Shown: piece after piece, positions 1 to 9,473 of the stretch
How the letters are laid out: every line of letters starts with the position of its first letter
Numbering within the stretch: the first letter of the stretch is position 1
Assembly: GCA_002900995.3 (NCBI GenBank)
Contig: CM035305.1
Coordinates: 1,968,467 to 2,032,466 of the forward strand
DNA from: Ganoderma boninense
Taxonomy: Eukaryota > Basidiomycota > Agaricomycetes > Polyporales > Polyporaceae
Length of the DNA stretch: 64,000 nt
Direction: 5' to 3'
Position numbers and translations under genes: made by a program
Notes under the pieces: model-generated
Database searches by the model: none
What the model was told of the DNA's origin: nothing
The model's input: only the letters and a program-made list of their open reading frames with translations

Positions 1-2
1 AT

Positions 3-2618
3 GCAGGGAACAGCTACTTCGGTGCAGATATCATGCGACCCGAGTCGGCGCCGCCGAGTGGGGCCGTGCTCGGTCTTGATGACTTGCGCAAGATCGCGGT
101 CGAGGGTATTAGCAACTATAATGGTGCCGTTCAAGCCCGACCGAAGGTTGGAGAGTATCGTTCGATGCCTCTGGAGGGCCGTGTCGACTTGATGCGACCG
201 CGGAAAGAGCCTCCCCTACCTGCACACGAAGAGAAGTTGCAGGCTGCGGACGACCAAGGTGGGGATCAGAATGCAACTCCCAAGCAAGCGTTCACCGTCC
301 TTCCAGGAGGCGAGCTTCCGCAAATGGAGACTCTACCGACTCCCCTTCCGCCTGAAGTCCCCTCAGTGCGGTACAACCCTCTGCAGGATCTAGGCCCCTC
401 TATACCCCCCACCTCTTGCCAGTACGATACGCAGCAGCAGGAGCGAACGAAGGCTGGTTCGTATCCCCCGCCGACCTCTGAAGCTGGCACCGTGGCTTTG
501 TCACTGGGATTGTCCTGGGCGGATAGGCGTTTTCTTGCACAGAACGCGTCGCACTATCAAGAAAGTGAGCAATCTGACGATCAAACTCCTGCGATTGTGT
601 CGAAGCAGCTACCTTGGAAAGTATCCACGCGGCCCGCCTCGCCTTTGGCAGAGCGTCACCATCGTAAGGATGCAAATCACATCCGCCATGGCCAGTTCTC
701 CCCCCGGGGAAGTGGCTATCATTCACCCCGCGGCATGGAATCTCCTCGAGGCGTTCGGTCACCTCGAGGGCATCACTCGCCGACTAACACCCGCCATTCC
801 CCACCCCCTGCGGTACGCCGACACTCTGAGCCCAGTCATCATCCCCCCCCTTATCAGCACATTCCCCACCAGCATTCATCACCTTATCAACACCAGCGTC
901 ATCAGCATATGTCCATGTCTCTTTCCCAAGTCCACCGTCAACAGACACATGTTCTGCCTCCATTCTCTCCTCCGAAACTCGAATGGAACCCTGCAATCGA
1001 GCCTCCACCGAAGACCCCTCCTCCGCCATCTGGCTTCCCCTCAGACACGTACTTCCCTAACATCTGGGATCAGGCACCGAATCCTGGACACGATACTTCG
1101 TATCAATCGTTTGCCGGATATTTACCTGGTCCTACATCCGAAACGTTCTTCCATCCTCCGCCTCCCTCCGAGATCCCTGTGCAACTGGTTCGTGAGGGTC
1201 AGTACGAGCAGGTGATTGGACGTGCCTCTGGAGAGCAGGAAGGGAACCCAGTGACTGCTCCTGTGCCTGACCGTAACAAAGTCCACGCCGTGTTCCCCTG
1301 GGAGGAGAAACCAAGACATGCGCCACGACGGGTTTTCCCCACCTCGGAGTCTCCACCTCCGGGTACTAACTTCATCGACGAGACTGTTCATGCGTCTCAG
1401 TCAGATACGAAGCACTCACCTAGCCTGTCTCAGGTCCTCGGCCCGCCACCACCAATCACCCATGCATTCAACTTGGCCTATTCGAATGCCTGGGACACGG
1501 TACCCAGCATTCAAAAGTACGCCTCAAGGCTTGTTAGTCCGCGTCATTCGGCCTACCAGCCCCCGCCGCCCGAGCACGACGACAGCTGGCGGAAGTGGGA
1601 CGAGGAGCGCGAGCGTGAGTACCAGGACAAGCAGGATGCAAGCAGTATGGATGGCGACGATGAGGATGAAGGCGATGACGATGAGGACAATCGCGGACAG
1701 CCTGCTCGCCACGATAGCGACGGTGGCCGGGAGCGTCCCCAGCCTCGTCGCTCGCGTGCGGGTAGCAACGCGTCCTTGACGTCCGGAAAGAGCAAGAAAT
1801 ACCGTGGACGAGGTGTGCAGACGATTACTATTGAAACGCGCAGCATGGGTGTACAGGTTGACACATCGGCAGAGGAAGCTAACGTCGCTCGCAAAGGCAA
1901 GCCCCCAAAGCCGAGTCGTGGAACTGGTATGGGTTCAAGGGCAGGGGCTTTCCTCCTTCCTGCGGTCACGTTCAAGGTAGATGCGGACCAGATGGCGGTT
2001 GGATCTCCTATGACCCATCCGCCACAGACATCTGCCTTTCCCTTCCCGACGAAGCTGTCGCCCACGGGTGTCCGGTCGCCCCCGACGCTTGGGTCCCCGC
2101 GCACGTACTCGCCGCCGTCGGTAGCGAGTCCACAGGCAGTCCCATCGCCCCCGCGTATTGGCTCCCCAAAACCCTTTTCTCCTCCAAAAGCCTCCTCTCC
2201 TCGGGGCTCGTCCTCGCCGAGGGCGATCATGTCTCCCCGCCGCCTCTCTGCGGGGCAGGTACCTACGAGCAAGCTCGCGCTGTCCCCACAGACGTCGAGC
2301 TCGCCTGCTGTTGGACCGTCTGCAGACTCCTCGCCACGCCTATCGCCTAGACTGGCAAGGCTGACTTCGCCGCCGCTCCAGCGCATGTCCTCGAACGACA
2401 CTACGCTCACCACGTCGACTTCGACATCAGGTCAGGTCGAGACCCCGGAGGGTACGCCGATCCTGGGACCGCAAGCGCCTCCCCAGCGCAAGGGCGGGCG
2501 TGTCTGGGATCCTGCCCGTGGGGTGGACGTGTTCAAGCGCTCGTCTGAGGAGGTCCTGGCACGGTTCTTGCGATCCGGCTCGTTCGACGAGGAGGATGGC
2601 CAGAGACGCCAAGTCTAG
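3..2618 (+). CDS. Glycogenin (GT8), C-terminal part, 5' end outside window
   Basis: The open frame enters from the left edge and stops at 2618, giving about 870 residues of what is probably the long disordered tail of glycogenin. In fungi glycogenin primes glycogen synthesis by self-glucosylation. The GT8 catalytic domain would lie to the left of the window. Visible marks are a FPWEEKPRHAPRRVFP segment (about residue 425) and NAWDTVPSIQKY (about 490), both typical of fungal glycogenin tails. A GVQT...GVQVD pair lies near 605-615. There is also an acidic run (DEDEGDDDED) and two blocks of Ser-Pro-Arg repeats, around 230-250 and 690-770, that look like kinase or SH3-type targets. No intron is needed. 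Its place next to beta-fg and the HD genes fits the glycogenin gene of mushroom A mating loci. The identification rests on short motifs plus synteny, not on the catalytic domain. Confidence 0.7.
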   Translation, partial: AGNSYFGADIMRPESAPPSGAVLGLDDLRKIAVEGISNYNGAVQARPKVGEYRSMPLEGRVDLMRPRKEPPLPAHEEKLQAADDQGGDQNATPKQAFTVLPGGELPQMETLPTPLPPEVPSVRYNPLQDLGPSIPPTSCQYDTQQQERTKAGSYPPPTSEAGTVALSLGLSWADRRFLAQNASHYQESEQSDDQTPAIVSKQLPWKVSTRPASPLAERHHRKDANHIRHGQFSPRGSGYHSPRGMESPRGVRSPRGHHSPTNTRHSPPPAVRRHSEPSHHPPPYQHIPHQHSSPYQHQRHQHMSMSLSQVHRQQTHVLPPFSPPKLEWNPAIEPPPKTPPPPSGFPSDTYFPNIWDQAPNPGHDTSYQSFAGYLPGPTSETFFHPPPPSEIPVQLVREGQYEQVIGRASGEQEGNPVTAPVPDRNKVHAVFPWEEKPRHAPRRVFPTSESPPPGTNFIDETVHASQSDTKHSPSLSQVLGPPPPITHAFNLAYSNAWDTVPSIQKYASRLVSPRHSAYQPPPPEHDDSWRKWDEEREREYQDKQDASSMDGDDEDEGDDDEDNRGQPARHDSDGGRERPQPRRSRAGSNASLTSGKSKKYRGRGVQTITIETRSMGVQVDTSAEEANVARKGKPPKPSRGTGMGSRAGAFLLPAVTFKVDADQMAVGSPMTHPPQTSAFPFPTKLSPTGVRSPPTLGSPRTYSPPSVASPQAVPSPPRIGSPKPFSPPKASSPRGSSSPRAIMSPRRLSAGQVPTSKLALSPQTSSSPAVGPSADSSPRLSPRLARLTSPPLQRMSSNDTTLTTSTSTSGQVETPEGTPILGPQAPPQRKGGRVWDPARGVDVFKRSSEEVLARFLRSGSFDEEDGQRRQV

Positions 2619-3027
2619 ATAGTGTTACCGTTGTCACTGTGCACGCATTCACCTTGCACCTCTCATTATTCTATTTCTTCCGCCGCTTGTGTGTAGCCCC
2701 CATCCATCCGTTGTGTCTTGCGTCGCCTCATCTCACCGTCTTCACTTCATCCCTTCCTCTCGTCTGGCACCCACTTCATCTGTCTTCACTCATGACCGAT
2801 GCAATATTCCATATCTTGTTCGTACGTCGCAATCTCCCGCAAGTTTGTTCGTCTCCCGCATGTTGTTGTTTGTTTTGTCTATCGACGTATTCCGCACACC
2901 TTCGGCTCAATGACATACCCTCATGACCCACCGCAAATGTGTCTTTTGTTATTTCAGATATGTGGGTGTTCATAGGAGCCTTGCATGGGGCGCAGATCAG
3001 CGTGTCCTGCCTTTCGGTAGTCTAGGT

Positions 3028-3420
3028 TGTTGTGACAATAATCTGAATACCTTTGCCATCTGAGTCTGTCGTGACAACCTACAAAGTCGTGTCCGACGCG
3101 CTTCAAGCTTCACTTCAGCGCCGACACGGCGAAATCCTGCACGAGGTCACCGAAGTTGGTAGGTTGCCAGTGCAGTGGATGCATGTCTATATGCATTCCA
3201 CGGCGTGCATATCAAGGTAATACATACCGCATTATGGTAAAGAACGTTGCTGTGAAAGTAATCTGAATACCTTCACCGTCCTCTGTCGTGGCAACTGCAA
3301 AGCCCTTTGTCGACAGACCGTAAAGAATGGCGCGTACTGTGGTAAGCCAGTATTCCGCTACAAGGGTGTATTACAGTTTTCACTGCGGGTGATGGTAATT
3401 CGGATTACTTTCACCGTCAC
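3028..3420. repeat. Three diverged copies of a ~35-60 bp motif downstream of glycogenin
   Basis: The core TAATCTGAATACCTT followed by CC(A/G)TC, then CTGTCGTG(A/G)CAAC and CAAAG, occurs at about 3028-3087 and again at about 3246-3303. A shorter, more diverged copy (GGTAATTCGGATTACTTTCACCGTC) lies at about 3394-3418. Spacing is about 218 and 148 bases. The rest of 2619-3580 shows no gene and no convincing ORF. The copies could be remnants of a local duplication or a small dispersed repeat. Function is unknown. Confidence 0.5.
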
Positions 3421-3599
3421 CTTTACAGCATTTCGGCTGAAATATTCTGATCTGAACCTAGTGTTCGTTGGTGCACGACAATGCTTATGCTTAAATACGG
3501 GATATGCGCTACTCTAAGAACCAATTTCAGTAAAACAATTATAGATAGTACAAGCAAATTCCGAGTCCCAGTGCTTGTCACTGTTGGAAAATCGATTGG

Positions 3600-4330
3600 T
3601 GGTCGGCAGAGTTAATCGTCATGGTGCTTACAGTAATAGTACAGATCGGCAAACGGATGGATCCGACACACGCGCTTATCGTACTCCTGGGGAGCAAGCT
3701 TGCTCTGTTCCCAGTTGAAGTTCCAACCGTAGTCGGTCTTAAAGCTACAGTAAGTATAGACTCGGTTCTCCATTCTCCAACAGTGATCCTGGTCATTGTC
3801 TGCTCAGAATGGTGGCACGTGCTACTTGTGTCACTACGACCTTAGCTGAGCCCGAAGCAAGCCCGAAGTACACCAGACGTAGCTCCTCTCGCCAGCGCTT
3901 TCCAGATGCATTTCACGATTCCGCTGATAGGTACAGCAATACCTCGTATCTGTCTCTTCAAGTTGTGGGCCTGCGGTGGGCCATGGAACATCAACCGAGA
4001 TTGCTTACTTCCCTCTGTTTTCGACGCCTCGCGATCGCGTTTGTTTGCCTGCGCGAGCAGGGCATTGTGCTCGTACATCACTGCGGTTATCGAGAGTTAT
4101 TCTACCACAGGCTGGTGTGGGATGTTGGTCGGCATATGGAAGGGGCTCTCAATGCAACCTCAGCGCGACAAACGTGAATGAGGGTTGTCCTCGGAGAGTA
4201 CCTGCCCTCCGCAATGAACCGGTCTTGCTTCTCGCAGCCGTTAGCCGGTGGCGACACAAACACGAGCAAACAGCCCGACGTGAACTGGCAGTGCAATGTA
4301 GCACTGTAATCCATCTCTTCCAGTGACGAT
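3600..4330. other. Unresolved stretch between glycogenin and beta-fg, possible decayed small gene
   Basis: There is no clean gene, but both strands hold short protein-like pieces. On the plus strand there is a good intron (GTAAGTATAG at about 3749 to CTGCTCAG at about 3807). Around it lie short cysteine-containing peptides such as NGGTCYLCHYDL (after the intron) and MNRSCFSQPLAGGDTN (about 4215-4262, ending at a stop near 4290). On the minus strand there is DYGWNFNWEQSKLAP ending at a stop near 3613. No frame can be joined over the whole stretch without extra frameshifts. It may be a small secreted-protein gene damaged by mutation or by sequence errors, or simply chance. Confidence 0.2.
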
Positions 4331-4344
4331 ATACTCGAACAACC

Positions 4345-5298
4345 ATGGTACGTCCTCAGCTCTGTAGCTCACCTCCATAGTGTTTAACTCGTCTTTACAT
4401 CAGGATACTTTCATCAACCTCGCGAAGCAAGGCGTTGACGCCTACGAGCGATCCCATTGTAAGTCCCAACGAGTCCCCGACTAGACCGCCATCTTCGACT
4501 AATCTCTCATTTTGCGTCCTGAAGCCGATGTCTCGAAGACTGGCGGCCACGAGTTTAACTCTCCCCATCATTCCCAGAGCGGCCAAGGCGACGGTCCCGA
4601 TTGTGCGTAATCTTTGCGATATACTAGAGAGATCATTTTAATGATCCTGGGAGAGGTAGTTGATGAGGATGAAGTCGTAAACACCGCTAGCCGTGAGGGT
4701 AATGGCGACCACTCGCTTTTCTCTAGCGCATTAGGTTTCTTGAAGCAGAACAAGGTCGGAGATGTCCTCATCTATGTTTTCTAGGATAGTGTTCATGTCA
4801 GACGAATAGGACGAGCACGAGCGTCCAATTGACGAGGAAGGTATCCAGCACGCTCATCGCAAGGCTTACCAGGAGGATTCGGCTGGTTCCCTTTCTGCCA
4901 CTTCGCTTGGAGGTGCAGCAGCGCTACAGGTGCGGCTCTCCATCCATGCGGAAATAGCACAGCTCATCGCGATTCTACAGGTTCTGAAACAATTCACATC
5001 CAGCAGTGGCAGTGGAGGAGGGTCGCAGACACAACTTATCAGTCTCGCTATGGCTGAAGCGTCGAAGCTGTTCGATAAATCTGGGGGGGCTTCATCTGGC
5101 AATAAGCAAGATGCAGTGAACGGGGCTGCCATGACCGTTGTGAAACTTCTTGTTCAATCCAAATTCAGTGGTGGGAGCATGGGCGGCTCTAACAGCGGCG
5201 GCTTGGGAAGCTTGATGGGCCTGGTGAATATCGACCAAGTCCCTCCATTCCTTGAGTTGGACTGACACTTTCTGATCTAGGCATCGAAGTTCATATAA
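4345..5298 (+). CDS. Beta-flanking gene product (beta-fg) of the A mating-type locus
   Basis: This is a small protein of unknown function that marks one border of the HD mating-type locus in mushrooms. Proposed coding exons are 4345-4347 (the ATG alone), 4404-4458, 4525-4602, one beginning near 4645 and ending at 4754, 4810-4929, 4981-5223 and 5281-5298. Recognisable blocks are MDTFINLAKQGVDAYERSH at the N-terminus, EVVDEDEVVNTASREGNGDH, LFSSALGFLKQNK, then DEHERPIDEEGIQHAHRKAY, GGAAALQVLKQF, a long conserved stretch GGSQTQLISLAMAEASKLFD through AAMTVVKLLVQSKFSG, and the end GLASKFI. The start of exon 4 cannot be joined cleanly: the frame around FNDPG and EVVDEDEV is off by one base near 4650, perhaps a sequence error. 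HD1 lies convergent 274 bases downstream. Confidence 0.82.
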
Positions 5299-5572
5299 TC
5301 GATCGTACAGTCCAAGCCGCTAACAGTGAGGATGAAACACTCTTACGGAGTCGGGCAAAGCGTCTGAAGTGTTCGTTTGTGTTACGTACTATATTGTGAA
5401 GATACAGAGAAATTGGTTTGCAACGACAGCGACAGGGAGGAAACCAACGTGGACAACATGTACAAAAAGACTACAGGGGCGACAATGAGCCATGACCTGA
5501 ATGTAACTCCTACTCATGTGATACAGGGTGATACAGAACATGAAACAGGCCTACGGAAAGGACCAGATGAGG

Positions 5573-7216
5573 CTAAGCGAACAAGGGGATGGTTGGGAAG
5601 ACTCGTTCCGAAAGCCCGATACTATGACTAGCAATGGTTACGTTGTTACGGTCCGGTGGGGCAATAGAATATGAGCTAATTGGCGACAGGACCGATGACG
5701 CAAGCCCGAGCATATCGCCTAGCTGATTGCATGTATGGTGCGCGTTCCAACAGTCAACCTGAGACGAAGCGACAATGGGATGTTGCACTAGGGGTGTAGA
5801 GCAGAGGATCGAGCCCCAAACGTCGGCCATATCGAGTGAGGCAGATCGGGGTATACCTAGGTGATCGTCCACCGCCGACAGCGGAACGGTGTCCAGGTTC
5901 AACGCGTTGGGAGCTGGAAGACCGGCTTCTGCGTATGACGGCGAGTGGAATGGAGGATCATCGTAAGGCGAATCCGTGCCCACTGCATCCAAGCGAGGTG
6001 TCAATGGATATGGTGGTGTCGACAAGGGGGAGGACGAGGCGCTTGACGATGATAGCGGGGAACCGGCAGAATTGAACAGGCAGAGTGACAACTCTGGAGT
6101 TTCCTTCGGCGGGGAGAGGCTGATGCCCTCTGATGACGTGACATGAGTGGCAGGAATATCTGTATTCACGTTGATGAGGGTATGAAGGAAATCGTCGAGA
6201 TGAGTGATTGGAGATTGATCAAGCGCGAATAGGCTGTCGATCTCGAATCCATGATGAATGTCGATGAGGGGTGCTGAATAACATGGTTAATACATGATAA
6301 CCTGGAAGTTTCGTCAATGACACACCTGAATAGCCTTGTAATAAGGATAGCTGGTCGGAATTTGACTCGTATGAAGGAGATAGGGCGTGGGGGCTAAAGG
6401 GGGGATCGGCTTGGATAACATGTCGAGGGAAGGATGTTGCGTTCGTATCCATGCTTGATATGAAGGAATCCGAGACGGCGTGGAGGCGTGGTCCGACGTG
6501 CGGCTTCTTTCGCGAGCCTTGGTCTGAACATAGCCCAACGTCGGACCTGCGACGCTTACGGGTGGCCTGTGAGGTCGGTCCACCTGATGCCTCCGAGGGT
6601 GACGGCAATTGGGAGATTGGAAGCGATGTCGTAGTCGCAGGGCATGAGCTACCTCCGCCATGAAGGCTGGGGACCAAAGGCTTGCTTCCACAAGGTTCTG
6701 AACTGAACCTGGGTTCCGTTAGCTCAGCAAAGGCCACTGCGAAGGAAGAACATACCTGCGCAATTTGGTTGAGTTTGGTGTATCGGGTGAGGATATATCG
6801 TAAGACGCCGCTCTCCGACGTTTGGGCGAATGCACCGTCGCTTCATCAGCACCACGAGAACGCTTCAAATGTGAGTGGGGTGGTGACAATGTGGTGGGGT
6901 ATGTGACGTTGACCGCTCCAACCAGGTCGATCTGCGCCATCAAAGACTCGACTTCTTCTACCAGCTCGTCCGTAATGGCGTCCTTTCGGATGAGGAGCTC
7001 AATGGATGTGTCGGCAAGTGTAGCAATACGGGAGGCAGTGGAATGGGCGAGCATGGTCAATGATGCGTCTAGCTCTCCTGAGCAGAACGCTGCATCAAGG
7101 TCCGCTTGCAACCTCTCCCAGTTTTGTTCGAACATTTTGAGTGCATCCCCGCTGCCAGATAGGGCCGAGAGGAAATCGTCTTCGATAGAGAGCAGCCGTT
7201 CAAGTAGCGGGGTCAT
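5573..7216 (-). CDS. HD1-class mating-type protein without a visible homeodomain
   Basis: Coding exons 7216-6756, 6708-6326 and 6273-5573 (introns 47 and 52 bases) sum to 515 codons with no frame problem. The protein occupies the HD1 position: it is divergent from HD2, between beta-fg and MIP. The first ~115 residues (MTPLLERLLSIEDDFLSAL onward) are helical and resemble the variable dimerisation/specificity region of mushroom HD1 proteins. After that, basic clusters SPKRRRAAS and TRKRRRSD, then GSRKKPH, could be nuclear localisation signals. The rest is Ser/Pro-rich (SAGSPLSSSSASSSPLSTPP), like HD1 C-terminal activation regions. The expected TALE-type homeodomain, with its W-F-N-x-R helix 3 motif, is not seen in any frame of 5573-7216. 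HD1 and HD2 normally heterodimerise between different mates to switch on the dikaryon programme. The start was chosen as the Met that begins the conserved helical region. Confidence 0.82.
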
Positions 7217-7440
7217 GATGAGTGAAGGAGGAGCGAAGGTGGTGGTTGGACGTTGAACAAACGACTCGCGAGTCGCACGCTCGGGATATGTTGTGCGGCA
7301 CAATTGGGACAAATCCTGACAAACAAAGACGGAGTTCTCTCACAGTGACAGGTCACTCCCACGCTCCAGCCGCTCGTCGCCCCTATTGTGCCGCTTCTGA
7401 TACAGGGTCGGCCACCAACGTTTCTCCTTCATCCTGCAAC
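7217..7440. promoter_or_regulatory. Shared divergent promoter of HD1 and HD2
   Basis: Only 224 bases separate the two start codons, so both mating genes must be driven from this stretch. The HD2-proximal part is pyrimidine-rich, as is common upstream of basidiomycete genes. I do not claim a specific operator. Confidence 0.6.
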
Positions 7441-9269
7441 ATGCTCCCTATCCACAACGTCGATGCCCTCCGTCGGACCAGTGCGCTGTTTCTGAAGACA
7501 GCGCACAAGCTTTCCAGACATGCTCCATCACTCCCTGATCGCGAGGTCTCTCAGCCCTTGGTGCCTCCTGCCGCTTTGACACTCCCCAACCACGATCCGT
7601 TGGCTCCACAACTTATATGTCTGGGTCTCGACGAGTATGCGGCCCGCCGTGTCGACCTCCTTGTACTCCCCCTTATTTCTCAGCTGAAGCAGCGTTTGCT
7701 AGCCTCCTACGACCAACGACTGCAGTCCCTCCAATCTCAGTCATCCCGTGCCTTTCAATCCTCGACATTCTTCCTTCACCTTCGTTCAACGTTCTTGTCA
7801 GTCTACTCGCTTTCCGTCAAGCGATGGACGGACCACATATTATGCGACGTTGCGCCGAAATTGGTCCATGCTCGACGCCGTCTGCGCATGGTCGGGGCGC
7901 CTTCAATAGAAGGTAATCACAAGTTGGCAAATAAACGCCCGTTCAACCAGGTATGATTGTCCCATTTTCTCGCGACTGCTCTCCTCTGAGTTTTCATACA
8001 GGATGCCATCCCGCGGCTAGAGAAGTTCTTTGAAGAAAATGCATTTCCAACTCGCCTCGAGAAATACGATCTTGCTTCGCTATGTGAGATGGAATATAAA
8101 CAAATTCATGTTTGGGTATGTCTCATCGGCCAGTATCCGCCGTTCTTTGTTTAACCATCAATAACAGTTTCAAAACCGCCGTAGTCGTTTCCGGAAGGAT
8201 GGCAAAGTATTGAAGAAGCGGGAGGTCAAAGATCCAGTATTGGCGGCTCTTGAGCAGTCAGTCGATAAGTCGTTGTTACCCCCTGTTGGACACGAAGAAG
8301 AGGACGACTTGTCAGTTGTCGAGAACTCCGACGTGGGCATCCTTTATACTTTTCGTGTTGCCAATATGCTTACTGACGAGTTGTTGATTTTAGTCTGAAC
8401 ACGAAGTCGACTCAGTTGTCTCTGGCTTCCATCTAGAACCCCCTCCCCACGCATATCCATCTCCATGGCCCCCCGTATGCCCATATGACCCGTTTCCAGT
8501 GGGTGACGGTCGCCCCACCTTCGAAGTTCACTGGTATCGGACACCGTTACCGTGTGTACACCGTTCAGCGCCGGATATAGCGGATCTGGTAGAGGCCTTT
8601 TCTAACCTGTCTATCGATGAGGAGCGAGTCCACACAACACGGCCGCCCAAGGCTGCCGCCAGCGAATCACTCTCAGCATCCACTGTCCGCATTGGATTCG
8701 CTACCCCTTGTTTGCGGGCTCCTCATCCAGCACTTATTCGTCATCCTCAAGGCTCATCACGATGCTCACTTGACGAACGGCCACACACTCGATCCCCAAG
8801 AGACATCATCGTCGCTCGGGAAAGACCATGCAGCTCTCGTCAACCTCCCGAAACCTGTTCACCATCTTCCGCCTCGTGTCGCCCATCATCGCCCTCAATA
8901 TGCAAAGCCTCAGGCTCGAACCATCTAGCAAAGCGCGGCCTACCCCGTCGCGTTCCAAAGCATCTCCCACTGCGGCGTCCCTCACGTGTTGATGCAGATC
9001 TACGAATTCGGAAGGCGTCTACTATCGCAAGAACACCGTCACTTCAGTCAACTTCCAGTAGCGATGTCGAATCCCCTTTTCCATCTCCTTCTTTCAAGAT
9101 CGTCGATTCTCTTCCGTTTGTTGTCGAAGCCACATGTCCTGAGATGGAGGCGCCTTTATGTTGTCCGACGCTTGCGAGGGAAGATCTATGGCCGCTTTTC
9201 TCCGAAAACATAGGTGTCAGCGAGCTATGGTCCGGTTCCCCCCACCTCATTCAAGAATCTTGTTTCTAA
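7441..9269 (+). CDS. HD2-class homeodomain mating-type protein
   Basis: Exons 7441-7950, 8002-8115, 8168-8332 and 8394-9269 give 554 residues in a continuous frame. The first ~165 residues (MLPIHNVDALRRTSALFLKT onward) form the variable specificity and dimerisation region. The homeodomain follows at about 165-225: it starts with KRPFNQDAIPRLEKFFEENA and ends with the helix-3 signature QIHVWFQNRRSRFRK. It is split by two introns, one of them just before FQNRR. The Trp, Phe, Asn and Arg residues of the recognition helix are all present, the classical non-TALE type of HD2 proteins. The C-terminal half is Ser/Pro/Arg-rich and low in order. The partner from a different mating type would be an HD1 protein; the heterodimer is the transcription factor that controls sexual development. 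A frame-neutral alternative for the third intron (donor at about 8311) cannot be excluded. Confidence 0.93.
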
Positions 9270-9473
9270 TTGAACTGTCTATGCTCTCCCTTTCATTCCC
9301 TAATGCTTCCTGCTCTTTGTTCGACTTCTGCTACGCCGCTCTTGTCGTTGATACCTTGTATGTGTTGTCTTGGACATATCCTTATTTGTCTCTGTAGCTG
9401 TATTGTACTGGTACTCATGCTCTGATTATGATGCTGATATGTTCTGGTTGAGAAATCGACATGACGAGTAGAT

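Noticed and set aside
1553..2413. Minus-strand open frame of 286 codons opposite glycogenin
   Set aside because: It is antisense to a conserved-type coding region rich in Ser-Pro codons, whose reverse complement tends to stay open.
5377..5631. Small plus-strand frame (84 codons) between beta-fg and HD1
   Set aside because: Its 3' end overlaps the HD1 coding sequence in antisense, it has no domain, and the ATG context and composition are unremarkable.
6219..6737. Homeodomain hidden in other frames of the HD1 region
   Set aside because: All three minus-strand frames between 6,960 and 6,220 were read. None shows a helix-3 W-F-x-N-x-R motif, so no homeodomain is claimed.
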